Positions 50,002-57,325 of a stretch of DNA of 64,000 bases are shown here, in pieces (position 1 is the stretch's first letter; every line of letters starts with the position of its first letter). The stretch comes from Rubrivivax sp. GTDB taxonomy: Bacteria; Pseudomonadota; Gammaproteobacteria; Burkholderiales; Burkholderiaceae_C. Below the pieces are notes generated by a model. It saw nothing but the letters and a program-made list of their open reading frames with translations, had not been told where the DNA came from and ran no database searches. The position numbers and the translations under genes were made by a program. The stretch spans positions 1 through 64,000 of the forward strand of contig JALHPY010000012.1 of assembly GCA_022842305.1 (NCBI GenBank), read 5' to 3'.

Positions 50002-50436
50002 TCACAGGGTGGCCGGCATCGGGGGCATGCGCTGCGTCATCATGTCCATCATCAGCTGCATCATGGCCGAGTGTTCCGTCATCATCTGATGGCGCTTGGC
50101 CATATCGGCCTGCTTCGCAGGCCCGTCGCTCATGCCGCCCATGCCGGCCATACCCTGCTTGCCGTGCATTTCCTTCATCATGGCCATGCCATCCTGCATG
50201 GCCTTCATGTGCTCGGCCATCAGGGCCTGACGCTCAGCCGGGTTCTTGGCATTGGCCATCTTGTGGTGCGCCTCGTGCATGGCCTTCATGCGCGGTTGCA
50301 TGGCTGCTGCGTGCGTTGGCGCCATGGCTGCGCCAGCGCTCGGCGACGTCGGCGCAGCGTGCATGCCACCGGGGGTGGCACACGCCGTGGCAAGGGTGGC
50401 GAGGGACAGGGCGACGAGGGTGCGAGCGGTGCTCAT
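50002..50436 (-). CDS. Met/His-rich lipoprotein
   Basis: A 144-residue protein with signal MSTARTLVALSLATLATACA (probable lipidated C19; the box LATAC is somewhat atypical), then a mature part extremely rich in Met, His and Lys (MKAMHEAHHKMANAKN, MKAMQDGMAMMKEMHGKQGM, MMQLMMDMMTQRMPPMP). Such composition suggests binding of copper or another soft metal in the periplasm, though no known fold is recognised. AGGAG lies 6 bp before ATG 50436. A dyad lies 249 bp upstream. Confidence 0.78.
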   Translation of the reverse strand: MSTARTLVALSLATLATACATPGGMHAAPTSPSAGAAMAPTHAAAMQPRMKAMHEAHHKMANAKNPAERQALMAEHMKAMQDGMAMMKEMHGKQGMAGMGGMSDGPAKQADMAKRHQMMTEHSAMMQLMMDMMTQRMPPMPATL

Positions 50437-50776
50437 GGTGAACTCCTGGCAGGTGGAGGGCCGCGCCGCGGCCCGGAAGAATCGGGGGAGGATGGAGCGT
50501 GCGCCGTGCCTCGAAGCAGGGGCAGCCTTCATCACTTGAGCTTCTGCAGGACGGGGGGACTCCTGTTCGCGCCGGCAAGGGCTGCACGCACTGGCCGCGT
50601 GGCCTGCGGATGCGATGGAGGCGCCAGATCCGCGGCTTCGTCGCGCTGAAGTCGCGAAAGTTACGCGGGGGCCTTGGCGGAGTCTGTACGTTGGCGTACT
50701 GGCAAGGCGTGCCGCAGATCGCGGCGGGCGCGCCGCAGCGGGAGCGCCAGGCACGACTTCAGCACCGGCGCAGACG
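50437..50776. other. Intergenic region
   Basis: 340 bp between the Met-rich lipoprotein start and the end of the fourth Crp/Fnr gene. No supported gene. Contains a dyad at 50685-50700 and a lone TGTTCG half-site near 50564. Confidence 0.45.
50685..50700 (-). promoter_or_regulatory. Putative Crp/Fnr-type operator, copy 13
   Basis: Reverse strand AGTACG-CCAA-CGTACA followed by GACT, arms complementary in 5 of 6 positions, 249 bp upstream of the Met-rich lipoprotein. Confidence 0.35.
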
Positions 50777-51559
50777 TTACGCAGGGCGAGCCCGGCCCGA
50801 CCTGCGCGGCGGCCTTGGCAGGAGCCTGTCGCATTCGCGCCTGACCACCGCATAGCACTCGCAACTGGCCGCTTCCAGGGCCGTGCGGTCCAGCAGCCTG
50901 ATCCGGCCTTCCTGATACTGGATGGCGCCGGTGGCCTGCACGGCGGCCGCGACGGGGGTGACTTCGTCGCTCCTGACGCCCAGCATCTTGGCAATCAGCG
51001 TCTGCGACATCACCATGTCATCCGCGCCCAGGCGGTCGAAGCTCATCAGCAGCCATCGGCAGAATTGCTGGTCGAGGGTGTGGTGGCGATTGCAGGCAGC
51101 GGTCTGTGTCATCTGCGTCAGCAAGGCCTGCGTGTACATCAGCAGCAAGCGCAAGGTGGGCCCGCCGCCAGCGACCTCGGCCACCAGTGCCTGGGCCGGC
51201 ATGCGCCAGGCCTTGCCGGCGCTTTGAACCACGGCCCGGATGGTCGTGGAATTGCCACCCATGAGCACGGTGACCCCCAGCACACCGTCGTTGCCGACCA
51301 GCGCGATCTCCGCCGACTCACCGTTGTGCATCACGTACAGCAGCGACACGATGGCGGTCAGGGGAAAGTAGACGTGCTCGAGATGGCTCCCGGGCTCGAA
51401 GACGACCTGCCCCAGCTGCATGTCCACCAGCTGCAGCTGGGGTTGCCAGCGCCGCAGATTCGCCGGCGTCATCGCCGCGAGGATGTGGTTGGCCAGCAGT
51501 CCGTCGGGGCTTGTCGGGGCAGAGGCTTCGAGCGTGGCTTGCGCAGGGGCTTCGTGCAT
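50777..51559 (-). CDS. Crp/Fnr family transcriptional regulator (paralog D)
   Basis: A 260-residue regulator of the same subfamily: HVYFPLTAIVSLLYVMHNG, GNDGVLGVTVLMGGN, CNRHHTLDQQFCRWLL, CECY, and winged-helix region LGVRSDEVTPVAAAVQATG. Its recognition helix (RSDEVTPVA) departs from paralogs A and C (RREGVTEAA, RRESVTEAA), so its DNA target may differ. I chose ATG 51559 (MHEAPAQATLEAS), 9 bp after AGGAG; in-frame ATGs at 51568 and 51580 lack spacing. It is divergent from the degenerate hemerythrin gene, with dyads for each direction between them. Confidence 0.87.
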   Translation of the reverse strand: MHEAPAQATLEASAPTSPDGLLANHILAAMTPANLRRWQPQLQLVDMQLGQVVFEPGSHLEHVYFPLTAIVSLLYVMHNGESAEIALVGNDGVLGVTVLMGGNSTTIRAVVQSAGKAWRMPAQALVAEVAGGGPTLRLLLMYTQALLTQMTQTAACNRHHTLDQQFCRWLLMSFDRLGADDMVMSQTLIAKMLGVRSDEVTPVAAAVQATGAIQYQEGRIRLLDRTALEAASCECYAVVRRECDRLLPRPPRRSGRARPA

Positions 51560-51605
51560 GTTGGACATCTCCTGGCCCATCCTCGAGCGGCCCGCTCCTG
51601 CGGTC

Positions 51606-51621
51606 TGTGCGCTGCGCGACG
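51606..51621 (-). promoter_or_regulatory. Putative Crp/Fnr-type operator, copy 14 (half-strong)
   Basis: Reverse strand CGTCGC-GCAG-CGCACA followed by GACC. Right arm and flank are perfect, left arm poor. It lies 47 bp before the paralog D start. Confidence 0.3.
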
Positions 51622-51657
51622 GACGGCGCCAGGGCGCAGCCTGTCGCATCGCGACGG

Positions 51658-51673
51658 CGTGCGAGACCGCACA
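51658..51673 (+). promoter_or_regulatory. Putative Crp/Fnr-type operator, copy 15
   Basis: CGTGCG-AGAC-CGCACA followed by GACC, 100 bp before the hemerythrin-like start at 51773. Confidence 0.48.
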
Positions 51674-51772
51674 GACCACCCCGCTGCCGGGCCCTACGGT
51701 TCACGTCTCATGATCGGCACGAGACGTCGGCAGTTCCGGCGTTTGACAGGCTGGTCGCCGACAGGAGTTCAA

Positions 51773-52291
51773 ATGCCCACTCCACAGCGTTCGCCAGGGC
51801 TTGCCGTGACCAGCGCACGGACCGTCGCGCCGCACAAGCCTCCACCGAACTCCAAGGACGCGATCGCCATGCTCAGGGCCGCACACGAGGCGCTGGGCCA
51901 CCTGTTTGCGGAGTACGGCAACACCTACTCGCTGGGCAACAAGAAGGCGCTGGTCGCCGAACTCTGCACCGCCCTGAGCGTGCATGCGCAGATCGCCGAA
52001 GAGATCTTCTATCCCGCCGTGAACGGCGCGCTCAAGGACGAGCGGATCGCGCCCGGCTACACGGTCGGGAACGCCGCGGTCAAGGACCTGATCGCGCAAC
52101 TCGAAGGCGCAGAGCCCGATGGCGCGCCCTACGACGCCAAGGTCAAGGCGCTGTCGGAGCGCGTGAAGCAACACGTCAGGGCGGAACAGCGCGAGATCTT
52201 CCCGAAGGCCAGGGCCAGCGCACTGGACCTGGTCGAGCTCGGCGCACGCATGGCGGCGCGCCGGCACGGCCTGCTGGCCCACCGATGGTGA
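51773..52291 (+). CDS. Degenerate hemerythrin-like protein
   Basis: A 172-residue paralog of the hemerythrin at 26670-27155, with the same NKKALVAE, EEIFYPAV, VKDLIAQLEGAEPDG and ELGARMAAR blocks. Aligned by eye, several likely diiron ligands are changed: HxxxE becomes H71-xxx-A75, H89 becomes N100, H119 becomes R130, H122 becomes Q133 and E126 becomes A137; H38, H71 and H134 remain. It may bind one metal, none, or act as a structural partner. AGGAG lies 6 bp before ATG 51773. Divergent from Crp/Fnr paralog D. Confidence 0.85.
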   Translation: MPTPQRSPGLAVTSARTVAPHKPPPNSKDAIAMLRAAHEALGHLFAEYGNTYSLGNKKALVAELCTALSVHAQIAEEIFYPAVNGALKDERIAPGYTVGNAAVKDLIAQLEGAEPDGAPYDAKVKALSERVKQHVRAEQREIFPKARASALDLVELGARMAARRHGLLAHRW

Positions 52292-52307
52292 TGCGCAACC
52301 CGGTGGG

Positions 52308-53036
52308 CTACGCGCCGCCGGGCACGGCCTGAGCCGCCAGGATGTGCTGGCTCAGGCCATCCGCCCAGACCGCGTAGCCCGCGGCGCTCGGGTGCATGCC
52401 GTCCATGGCCAGGCCGGCGCTGGTGGTGGACTCCGGGTGCCAGTGCAGGCTGCGGCTGTGCTGGTCTGCGATCTGGCCCGCCAGCGTGGCGTTCATCTGA
52501 CGCGCCCAGCGACCCATGAACCAGCGCAGTGGCTGTGGCAGGGCCTTGCAGGCATGCATGGGCGGCACGGCACTGTGCACCAGAAGGCCGGGCGCGAAGC
52601 GCTCGGCTATCAGTTCGGCCAGACGCTGCTGCCACTGTGCCCATTGCAGCGGGCCGCACAGGCCCGTGGCATCGTTGGCGCCCATCGAAAGCACGACCAC
52701 ATCGAAGCGCGTCGTGGGTGAGTCCTGCAGCAACTTCAGCAGACCCGGCGAATCCAGTCCATTCACCGCCAGCACGCACCACTGGACGGTGTGGTGCCGG
52801 CTGAGCCTGCTGACCAGCTGCCCGCACAGGGCCTGCTCCTGGCTGGCGGCACCCACCCCCGCGGCGCCCGAGTCACCGGCCACCAGCAGGCGCAGGAGCG
52901 GGCCGCACCCGGCCGTACCGGCGCGAAGCCCCGGAGGCTCCTGCATGCGCGGCGTGGTGCGCCTGACGTACCGCGCCTGCAGCCAGAGCAGCGGCCACAG
53001 CAGGACCAGCAGCAGCAGGCGCTCCCATTCATGCAT
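52308..53036 (-). CDS. SGNH/GDSL-type hydrolase
   Basis: A 242-residue protein with an N-terminal hydrophobic anchor (RLLLLVLLWPLLWLQA), block I VAGDSGAAG (S56), block III GANDAT, and block V DGMHPSAAGY with the catalytic Asp and His. This is the layout of SGNH esterases such as peptidoglycan or polysaccharide deacetylating esterases. Anchored in the inner membrane facing the periplasm. It lies 52 bp after the alpha/beta hydrolase gene on the same strand and is convergent with the hemerythrin-like gene. Confidence 0.82.
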   Translation of the reverse strand: MHEWERLLLLVLLWPLLWLQARYVRRTTPRMQEPPGLRAGTAGCGPLLRLLVAGDSGAAGVGAASQEQALCGQLVSRLSRHHTVQWCVLAVNGLDSPGLLKLLQDSPTTRFDVVVLSMGANDATGLCGPLQWAQWQQRLAELIAERFAPGLLVHSAVPPMHACKALPQPLRWFMGRWARQMNATLAGQIADQHSRSLHWHPESTTSAGLAMDGMHPSAAGYAVWADGLSQHILAAQAVPGGA

Positions 53037-53088
53037 GGGGGCACGGGTTCATGGCGCTGCTCATGGGCTTGGGCGCCGCCCGGGCGCC

Positions 53089-54234
53089 TCAGTCCTGCAG
53101 GAACGACAGCAGCGCAGCGTTGAACGCCTGCGCATGCGACACGTTCAAGCCGTGCGGCGCACCGCTCACCTTGACCAGCTGGCTTTGCGGCACGGCCCGG
53201 TGGGTGCGCAGGCCCGAGCTTGCGAAAGGCACGATCGCGTCCGCATCGCCATGGATCACCAGCGTGGGCAGCCTCACCCGCTGCAGGTCGGCGCGGAAGT
53301 CGGTCGTGCCGAAAGAGTCCATGCAGGCCAGCGCAGCATGCGGCGCCGACTGGTGGCACAGGGCAATGGCCTCGGCGCGCTGCGCCTGGCTCACCTGCAG
53401 CACACCATTTGCCGAGAAGAAGTCGGTGGTGAACTGCTCGAAGAAGGCGCTGCGGTCCTGCTCCAGCGCCTGCTTCTTGGCTTGTGCGCCCTCGGCCGTG
53501 CGCGGGCCTTCGGGGTTGTCGGCCGTCTTCATCAGGTACGGCGGCACCGCCGCGGCAAACACCACGCTGTGCAGGCGCGACTCACCGTATTGGGTAAGGT
53601 AGCGCGCCACTTCGCCGCCGCCCATCGAGAAGCCCACCAGCGTCACGTCCTGCAGCCCGCACTGGTCCATGACGCGCTGCAGATCTTCGGCCAGGGTGTC
53701 GTAGCCATAGCCCGATTCCGGCTTGTCCGAGCGCCCGAAGCCGCGCCGGTCGTAAGCCACCACGCGGTAGCCGGCGGCGCGCAGCACCGAGACCTGCGGC
53801 GCCCAGGCCTGGGCAGACAGCGGCCAGCCATGGATCAGCACCACCGGCCGGCCGCTGCCGCCGCTGTCTTCGATGTGCAGCTTCACGGCTGCGGTGGCCG
53901 CCGCGTCGCTGTTGCCCGAATCCTGCTGGTCCGCCATGGTTCCTGCGGCGGCACCGCCCAGTGCGCCGGCAACGGCGCCCAGCGTGGCCCCGACCAGCAC
54001 GCCCACCGGGCCGGCCGCCACGACGCCGATGGCGGCGCCCGTGGCGGCACCAGCCACCATGCCGCCCCCCATCAACACCGACTGGGCCTCGCGCTCGGCC
54101 TCGGCGGGCTCCAGCGGCATCTGTGCCCCGGACGTGGGGTCCTGCGACGGAATGCCGTGGCCGGGGCGGGCCTGTTCCGCCAGGTCTTCATTGACCGGGG
54201 CGGCGTTGGGCGGTGCGATGACGATGGGGCTCAT
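53089..54234 (-). CDS. Glycine-zipper / alpha-beta hydrolase fusion protein
   Basis: A 381-residue fusion. Residues ~1-120 hold an acidic start and a glycine-zipper hairpin (MVAGAATGAAIGVVAAGPVG, VGATLGAVAGALGGAAAG). Residues ~120-381 form an alpha/beta hydrolase of the chloroperoxidase/haloperoxidase-like group: VVLIHGWPLSAQAW, YDRRGFGRSDKP, nucleophile GFSMGG (S203), IHGDADAIVP (D330/D332) and APHGLN (H361). The zipper would attach the enzyme to a membrane. The same two modules occur as separate overlapping genes at 22826-24071. A dyad lies 113 bp upstream. Confidence 0.88.
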   Translation of the reverse strand: MSPIVIAPPNAAPVNEDLAEQARPGHGIPSQDPTSGAQMPLEPAEAEREAQSVLMGGGMVAGAATGAAIGVVAAGPVGVLVGATLGAVAGALGGAAAGTMADQQDSGNSDAAATAAVKLHIEDSGGSGRPVVLIHGWPLSAQAWAPQVSVLRAAGYRVVAYDRRGFGRSDKPESGYGYDTLAEDLQRVMDQCGLQDVTLVGFSMGGGEVARYLTQYGESRLHSVVFAAAVPPYLMKTADNPEGPRTAEGAQAKKQALEQDRSAFFEQFTTDFFSANGVLQVSQAQRAEAIALCHQSAPHAALACMDSFGTTDFRADLQRVRLPTLVIHGDADAIVPFASSGLRTHRAVPQSQLVKVSGAPHGLNVSHAQAFNAALLSFLQD

Positions 54235-54346
54235 GGGGCTCTCCTGATGGGGGTGACGATGGGCCGGGCACGGGGCTCGCGCCCTGTGCCGGCGCGGCGC
54301 TGCCTGCACGCTGAGAGGGATGCTGGCTGGCAGGCGCCAGCGGGTC

Positions 54347-54362
54347 TGTTCTTCAGCGCACG
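54347..54362 (-). promoter_or_regulatory. Putative Crp/Fnr-type operator, copy 16
   Basis: Reverse strand CGTGCG-CTGA-AGAACA followed by GACC, 113 bp before the hydrolase fusion start at 54234. Confidence 0.42.
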
Positions 54363-54417
54363 GACCCGGACAGCCCTCACGGGAACTCACCGCCACGCCC
54401 CGATGAGCCCGTGCCCA

Positions 54418-54433
54418 TGTTAGAAAGCGAACA
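54418..54433 (+). promoter_or_regulatory. Putative Crp/Fnr-type operator, copy 17
   Basis: TGTTAG-AAAG-CGAACA followed by GACG, 157 bp before ATG 54590 (109 bp before an alternative GTG start at 54542). Confidence 0.42.
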
Positions 54434-54589
54434 GACGCAAGCTCTGTCACGACTTAGAAGAGACTTGCCCAGCATCCGAGGCAACCGCCTGCATGACCGC
54501 CGCCCGTTCACCGGACTTCATGGAAGCCGCCATCACAGCCCGTGCGCCTGATCGCCCCTGCGGGCCCGACCGTTGAGGTCCGAGCGGCC

Positions 54590-55180
54590 ATGACCTGCAC
54601 GCGCAAGGGTACCGGTGTGGCTTCGGCGCTCGTCCTGGGCAGTTGCTTGTTCGTCGGCGCCTGCACCACGCTGCTGCCCAGCTCCCGAACCGAGGTCGTG
54701 TCGGACTGGAACAGCTACGAAGATGCCGTGAAGTCCCTGGCCACGATGACGCCGTACACGGCCACTCGGCAGAGCGTGCATGCGCAGGGCCTGGACCCGA
54801 ACAGCAATGCGGCCATCACGGTGCTGCACTTCGCCGACGTGCTGCAACGCTTTGCCGCCGCCACCTTGATCAAGCCCGAGGATGTCGACCCGGGCATTCG
54901 CGACTGCCTGCGCGCCGGCAAGCGATGCAGCGGCTACGCCATCGCCGTCGAGAAGCTCCATCGGCGGCGCATCGGCAACTTCTGGCTCGACTCCCTGAAC
55001 TTCCGGCGCGAAACCGTGACCACCGGCTGGCGGGTGGACGTGCTGCTGGTCTTCGTGGACGACGCGCTGGTGTACCAGTTGGTCGGCGGGCGGCCCACCA
55101 TCAGCGAAGTGGACCTGCGGCGCAATCCGCTGGGGCCGCTGCAGGGCTGGGGCAGCCAGACGCTGCAGTTGATCCCGTAG
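54590..55180 (+). CDS. Lipoprotein of unknown function
   Basis: A 196-residue protein with lipoprotein signal MTCTRKGTGVASALVLGSCL ending FVGAC (C25). The mature part has TEVVSDWNSYEDAVKSLATMTPYTATR, two cysteines (DCLRAGKRCSGY) that may pair, and a VDVLLVFVDDALVYQLVGG strand region. I do not recognise a family. A GTG at 54542 would add 16 residues before the signal. It lies 160 bp before the ybhP-like gene and is preceded by a dyad. Confidence 0.72.
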   Translation: MTCTRKGTGVASALVLGSCLFVGACTTLLPSSRTEVVSDWNSYEDAVKSLATMTPYTATRQSVHAQGLDPNSNAAITVLHFADVLQRFAAATLIKPEDVDPGIRDCLRAGKRCSGYAIAVEKLHRRRIGNFWLDSLNFRRETVTTGWRVDVLLVFVDDALVYQLVGGRPTISEVDLRRNPLGPLQGWGSQTLQLIP

Positions 55181-55213
55181 GGCCGGGCGCGAGCCAGTGC
55201 ATTTCGACTGGTG

Positions 55214-55229
55214 AGTTCGACAGCGTACA
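55214..55229 (+). promoter_or_regulatory. Putative Crp/Fnr-type operator, copy 18
   Basis: AGTTCG-ACAG-CGTACA followed by GCC, 112 bp before the ybhP-like ATG at 55341. The centre ACAG is shared with the copy at 27358. Confidence 0.42.
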
Positions 55230-55340
55230 GCCTGCCGCGGCCAGTCAGGCCATGCTGCGCTGAGTCGCCCCGGACCGGGCTTGCGCGATCGCTCCCCGCC
55301 GGTCGTCACCCTAGCCTCGCCTCCCGGCTGACCGCCCCCG

Positions 55341-56090
55341 ATGTCCCCCTCCCCACCCCTGCGCCTGCTGACCGTGAACATTCACAAGGGCTACACCGCA
55401 TTCAACCGCCGCCGTGTGCTGCACGAGTTGCGCGAGGCGGTGCGCGCGCTGGGCAGCGACCTGGTGTTCCTGCAAGAGGTCGAAGGCGGCGCCGGTGCCG
55501 CCGGCGCGCAGTACGAGTTTCTGGCCGACACCCTGTGGCCCGAGCACGCCTACGGCCGCAACGCCGTGGCCGCGGGCCAGGACCACGGCAACGCGCTGCT
55601 GTCGCGGCTGCCGGTGCTGCGCAGCCAGAACCACGATGTCTCGCTGCCGGGCGCCGAGCCGCGCGGGCTGCTGCACTGCGTGCTGCAGCGGCCGGGTGCA
55701 GCTGCCGGGCTTTCATCCGAATTGCACGTGATGTGCGTGCACAACGGCCTGACCGAGGCGCATCGGCGTCACCAGCTGGCGCGGCTGTGCCACACGGTGC
55801 TGGGTGAGGTGCCGGTCGACGCGCCGCTGATCGTCGCCGGCGACTTCAACGACTGGCGGCAGCGCGCCGATGCGCTGCTGGAACCCTGCGGGCTGCACGA
55901 GGTCTTTCGCAGCACCTGGGGGCAGCATGCGCGCAGTTTCCCGGCGCAGTGGCCACTGCTGCGGCTGGACCGCATCTACGTGCGCGGCGTGCTCGCCGCG
56001 CGGCCGCTGCCCATGCCGCGGCTGCCCTGGTCGCGCCTGTCCGACCACGCACCGCTGGCGGCCGAGATCGATCTGCCGGTGCCGCCATGA
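55341..56090 (+). CDS. ybhP: Endonuclease/exonuclease/phosphatase family protein (YbhP-like)
   Basis: A 249-residue EEP-fold enzyme: LLTVNIHKGYTAFNRR, VFLQEVEG (metal-binding Glu), HGNALLSRLPV, MCVHNGLTEAHRRHQL (catalytic His), IVAGDFNDWRQ (Asp/Asn) and RLSDHAPLAAEI (SDH). It probably cleaves a phosphodiester in phospholipid or nucleotide metabolism. Order and coupling (ATGA overlap with clsB, then a ybhN-like gene) match the E. coli ybhP-clsB-ybhN operon, hence the symbol. Confidence 0.85.
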   Translation: MSPSPPLRLLTVNIHKGYTAFNRRRVLHELREAVRALGSDLVFLQEVEGGAGAAGAQYEFLADTLWPEHAYGRNAVAAGQDHGNALLSRLPVLRSQNHDVSLPGAEPRGLLHCVLQRPGAAAGLSSELHVMCVHNGLTEAHRRHQLARLCHTVLGEVPVDAPLIVAGDFNDWRQRADALLEPCGLHEVFRSTWGQHARSFPAQWPLLRLDRIYVRGVLAARPLPMPRLPWSRLSDHAPLAAEIDLPVPP

Positions 56091-57325
56091 GCAGGATGAA
56101 TTCGCACTGGGTGCCGGGCAACCGCATCACCCTGCTCGAGAACGGCGAAGGCTTCTACCCGCGCGTGTTCGACTGCATCGGCGCGGCCGAGCACGAGGTG
56201 CTGCTGGAGACCTTCATCTTCTTCGACGACAAGGTGGGGCGCCAGCTGCAGCAGGCCTTGCTGCGCGCCGCCGGCCGCGGCGCCAAGGTGGACGTGCTGT
56301 TCGATGGCTGGGGCTCGCCCGACCTGTCGGAGGCGTTCACGCGGCCGCTGCAGGAGGCCGGGGTCAGGCTGCGCAGTTTTGAGCCGGCGCAGCGCCTGTT
56401 CGGGGCGCGCATCAACATGCTGCGCCGCATGCACCGCAAGCTGGTGGTGGTGGACGGCCGCTGCGCCTTTGTCGGCGGCATCAACTACTCGGCCGATCAC
56501 CTGGCCGACTTCGGGCCGCTGGGCAAGCAGGACTACGCGGTCGAGATCGAGGGCCCGCTGGTCGGGCAGATCCATGCCTTCTGCCGCGCCAGCCTGGCCG
56601 CACCGCAGCCCGCGCGGCAGCTGTGGCTGCAGCAGTGGCGCCAGCTGCGCGCGCTCGACAAGGACCTTGGGCTGAGCGACCACGCCGGGAGCGACGCCGC
56701 GGATGGTGCGCGCGCCGCCTTCGTGACGCGCGACAACCGCAGCAACCGCAACGACATCGAGCGCCACTACCGCGCCGCCGTGCGCACGGCCCACCAGCGC
56801 GTGCTCATCGCCAACGCGTACTTCTTCCCCGGCTACCGGCTGCTGCGCGACCTGCGCCACGCGGCCCGGCGCGGCGTGCAGGTCGACCTGGTGCTGCAGG
56901 GCCGGCCCGACCTGCCCTGGGCGCAGCGGGCCTCCGAGTTGCTGTATGGCTACCTGATGCACTCGGGCGTGCGCGTGTACCTCTATGCCGAGCGCCCGCT
57001 GCACGCCAAGGTGGCGGTGGTCGACGACCGCTGGGCCACCGTCGGCTCGAGCAACCTCGACCCGACGAGCCTGGGCCTGAACCTCGAGGCCAATGTCGTG
57101 GTGCGCGACGTGGCCTTCGCCACGCACTTGCGCGAGCAGATCGAGCAACTGATGCAACAGCGCTGCGAACGCCTGCAGTGGCCGACGCCGGGGCCGCTGC
57201 GTTCGGCCTGGATCGCCGTGCGCAGCCTGATCGTGTACCACGCCATGCGCCACTTCGCGGCCTGGGCGCTGCGTTCGCCCAATGCCGCGCCGCGGGTGGT
57301 GCCGATGCGGCCCGAGCCGGGATGA
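56087..57325 (+). CDS. clsB: Cardiolipin synthase ClsB (phospholipase D family)
   Basis: A 412-residue enzyme without N-terminal membrane segment: MNSHWVPGNRITLLENGEGFYP, LLETFIFFDDKVGRQL, HKD motif 1 MHRKLVVVD (H116, K118) with FVGGINYS, and motif 2 LHAKVAVVD (H306, K308) with VGSSNLDPTSLGLNLE. ClsB makes cardiolipin from two phosphatidylglycerol molecules or from PG and PE. It overlaps both neighbours by ATGA in a ybhP-clsB-ybhN-like operon. It differs in layout from the Cls at 24537-25820. Confidence 0.92.
   Translation: MSRMNSHWVPGNRITLLENGEGFYPRVFDCIGAAEHEVLLETFIFFDDKVGRQLQQALLRAAGRGAKVDVLFDGWGSPDLSEAFTRPLQEAGVRLRSFEPAQRLFGARINMLRRMHRKLVVVDGRCAFVGGINYSADHLADFGPLGKQDYAVEIEGPLVGQIHAFCRASLAAPQPARQLWLQQWRQLRALDKDLGLSDHAGSDAADGARAAFVTRDNRSNRNDIERHYRAAVRTAHQRVLIANAYFFPGYRLLRDLRHAARRGVQVDLVLQGRPDLPWAQRASELLYGYLMHSGVRVYLYAERPLHAKVAVVDDRWATVGSSNLDPTSLGLNLEANVVVRDVAFATHLREQIEQLMQQRCERLQWPTPGPLRSAWIAVRSLIVYHAMRHFAAWALRSPNAAPRVVPMRPEPG

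Larger units (their letters stand above)
54235..54589. other. Divergent intergenic region
   Basis: 355 bp between the hydrolase fusion and the forward lipoprotein gene, with no supported gene but two dyads facing opposite ways (54347 and 54418). Confidence 0.5.

Noticed and set aside
3326-55229. The dyad as a NifA upstream activator site (TGT-N10-ACA)
   Set aside because: The outer bases do fit TGT-N10-ACA, but the copies are more extended (TCG/CGA next to the outer triplets), no nif genes are present, and I see no sigma-54 -24/-12 elements downstream.
3326-55229. The dyad as a LexA box (CTGT-N8-ACAG)
   Set aside because: Spacing between TGT and ACA is 10, not 8, and the downstream genes are not SOS genes.
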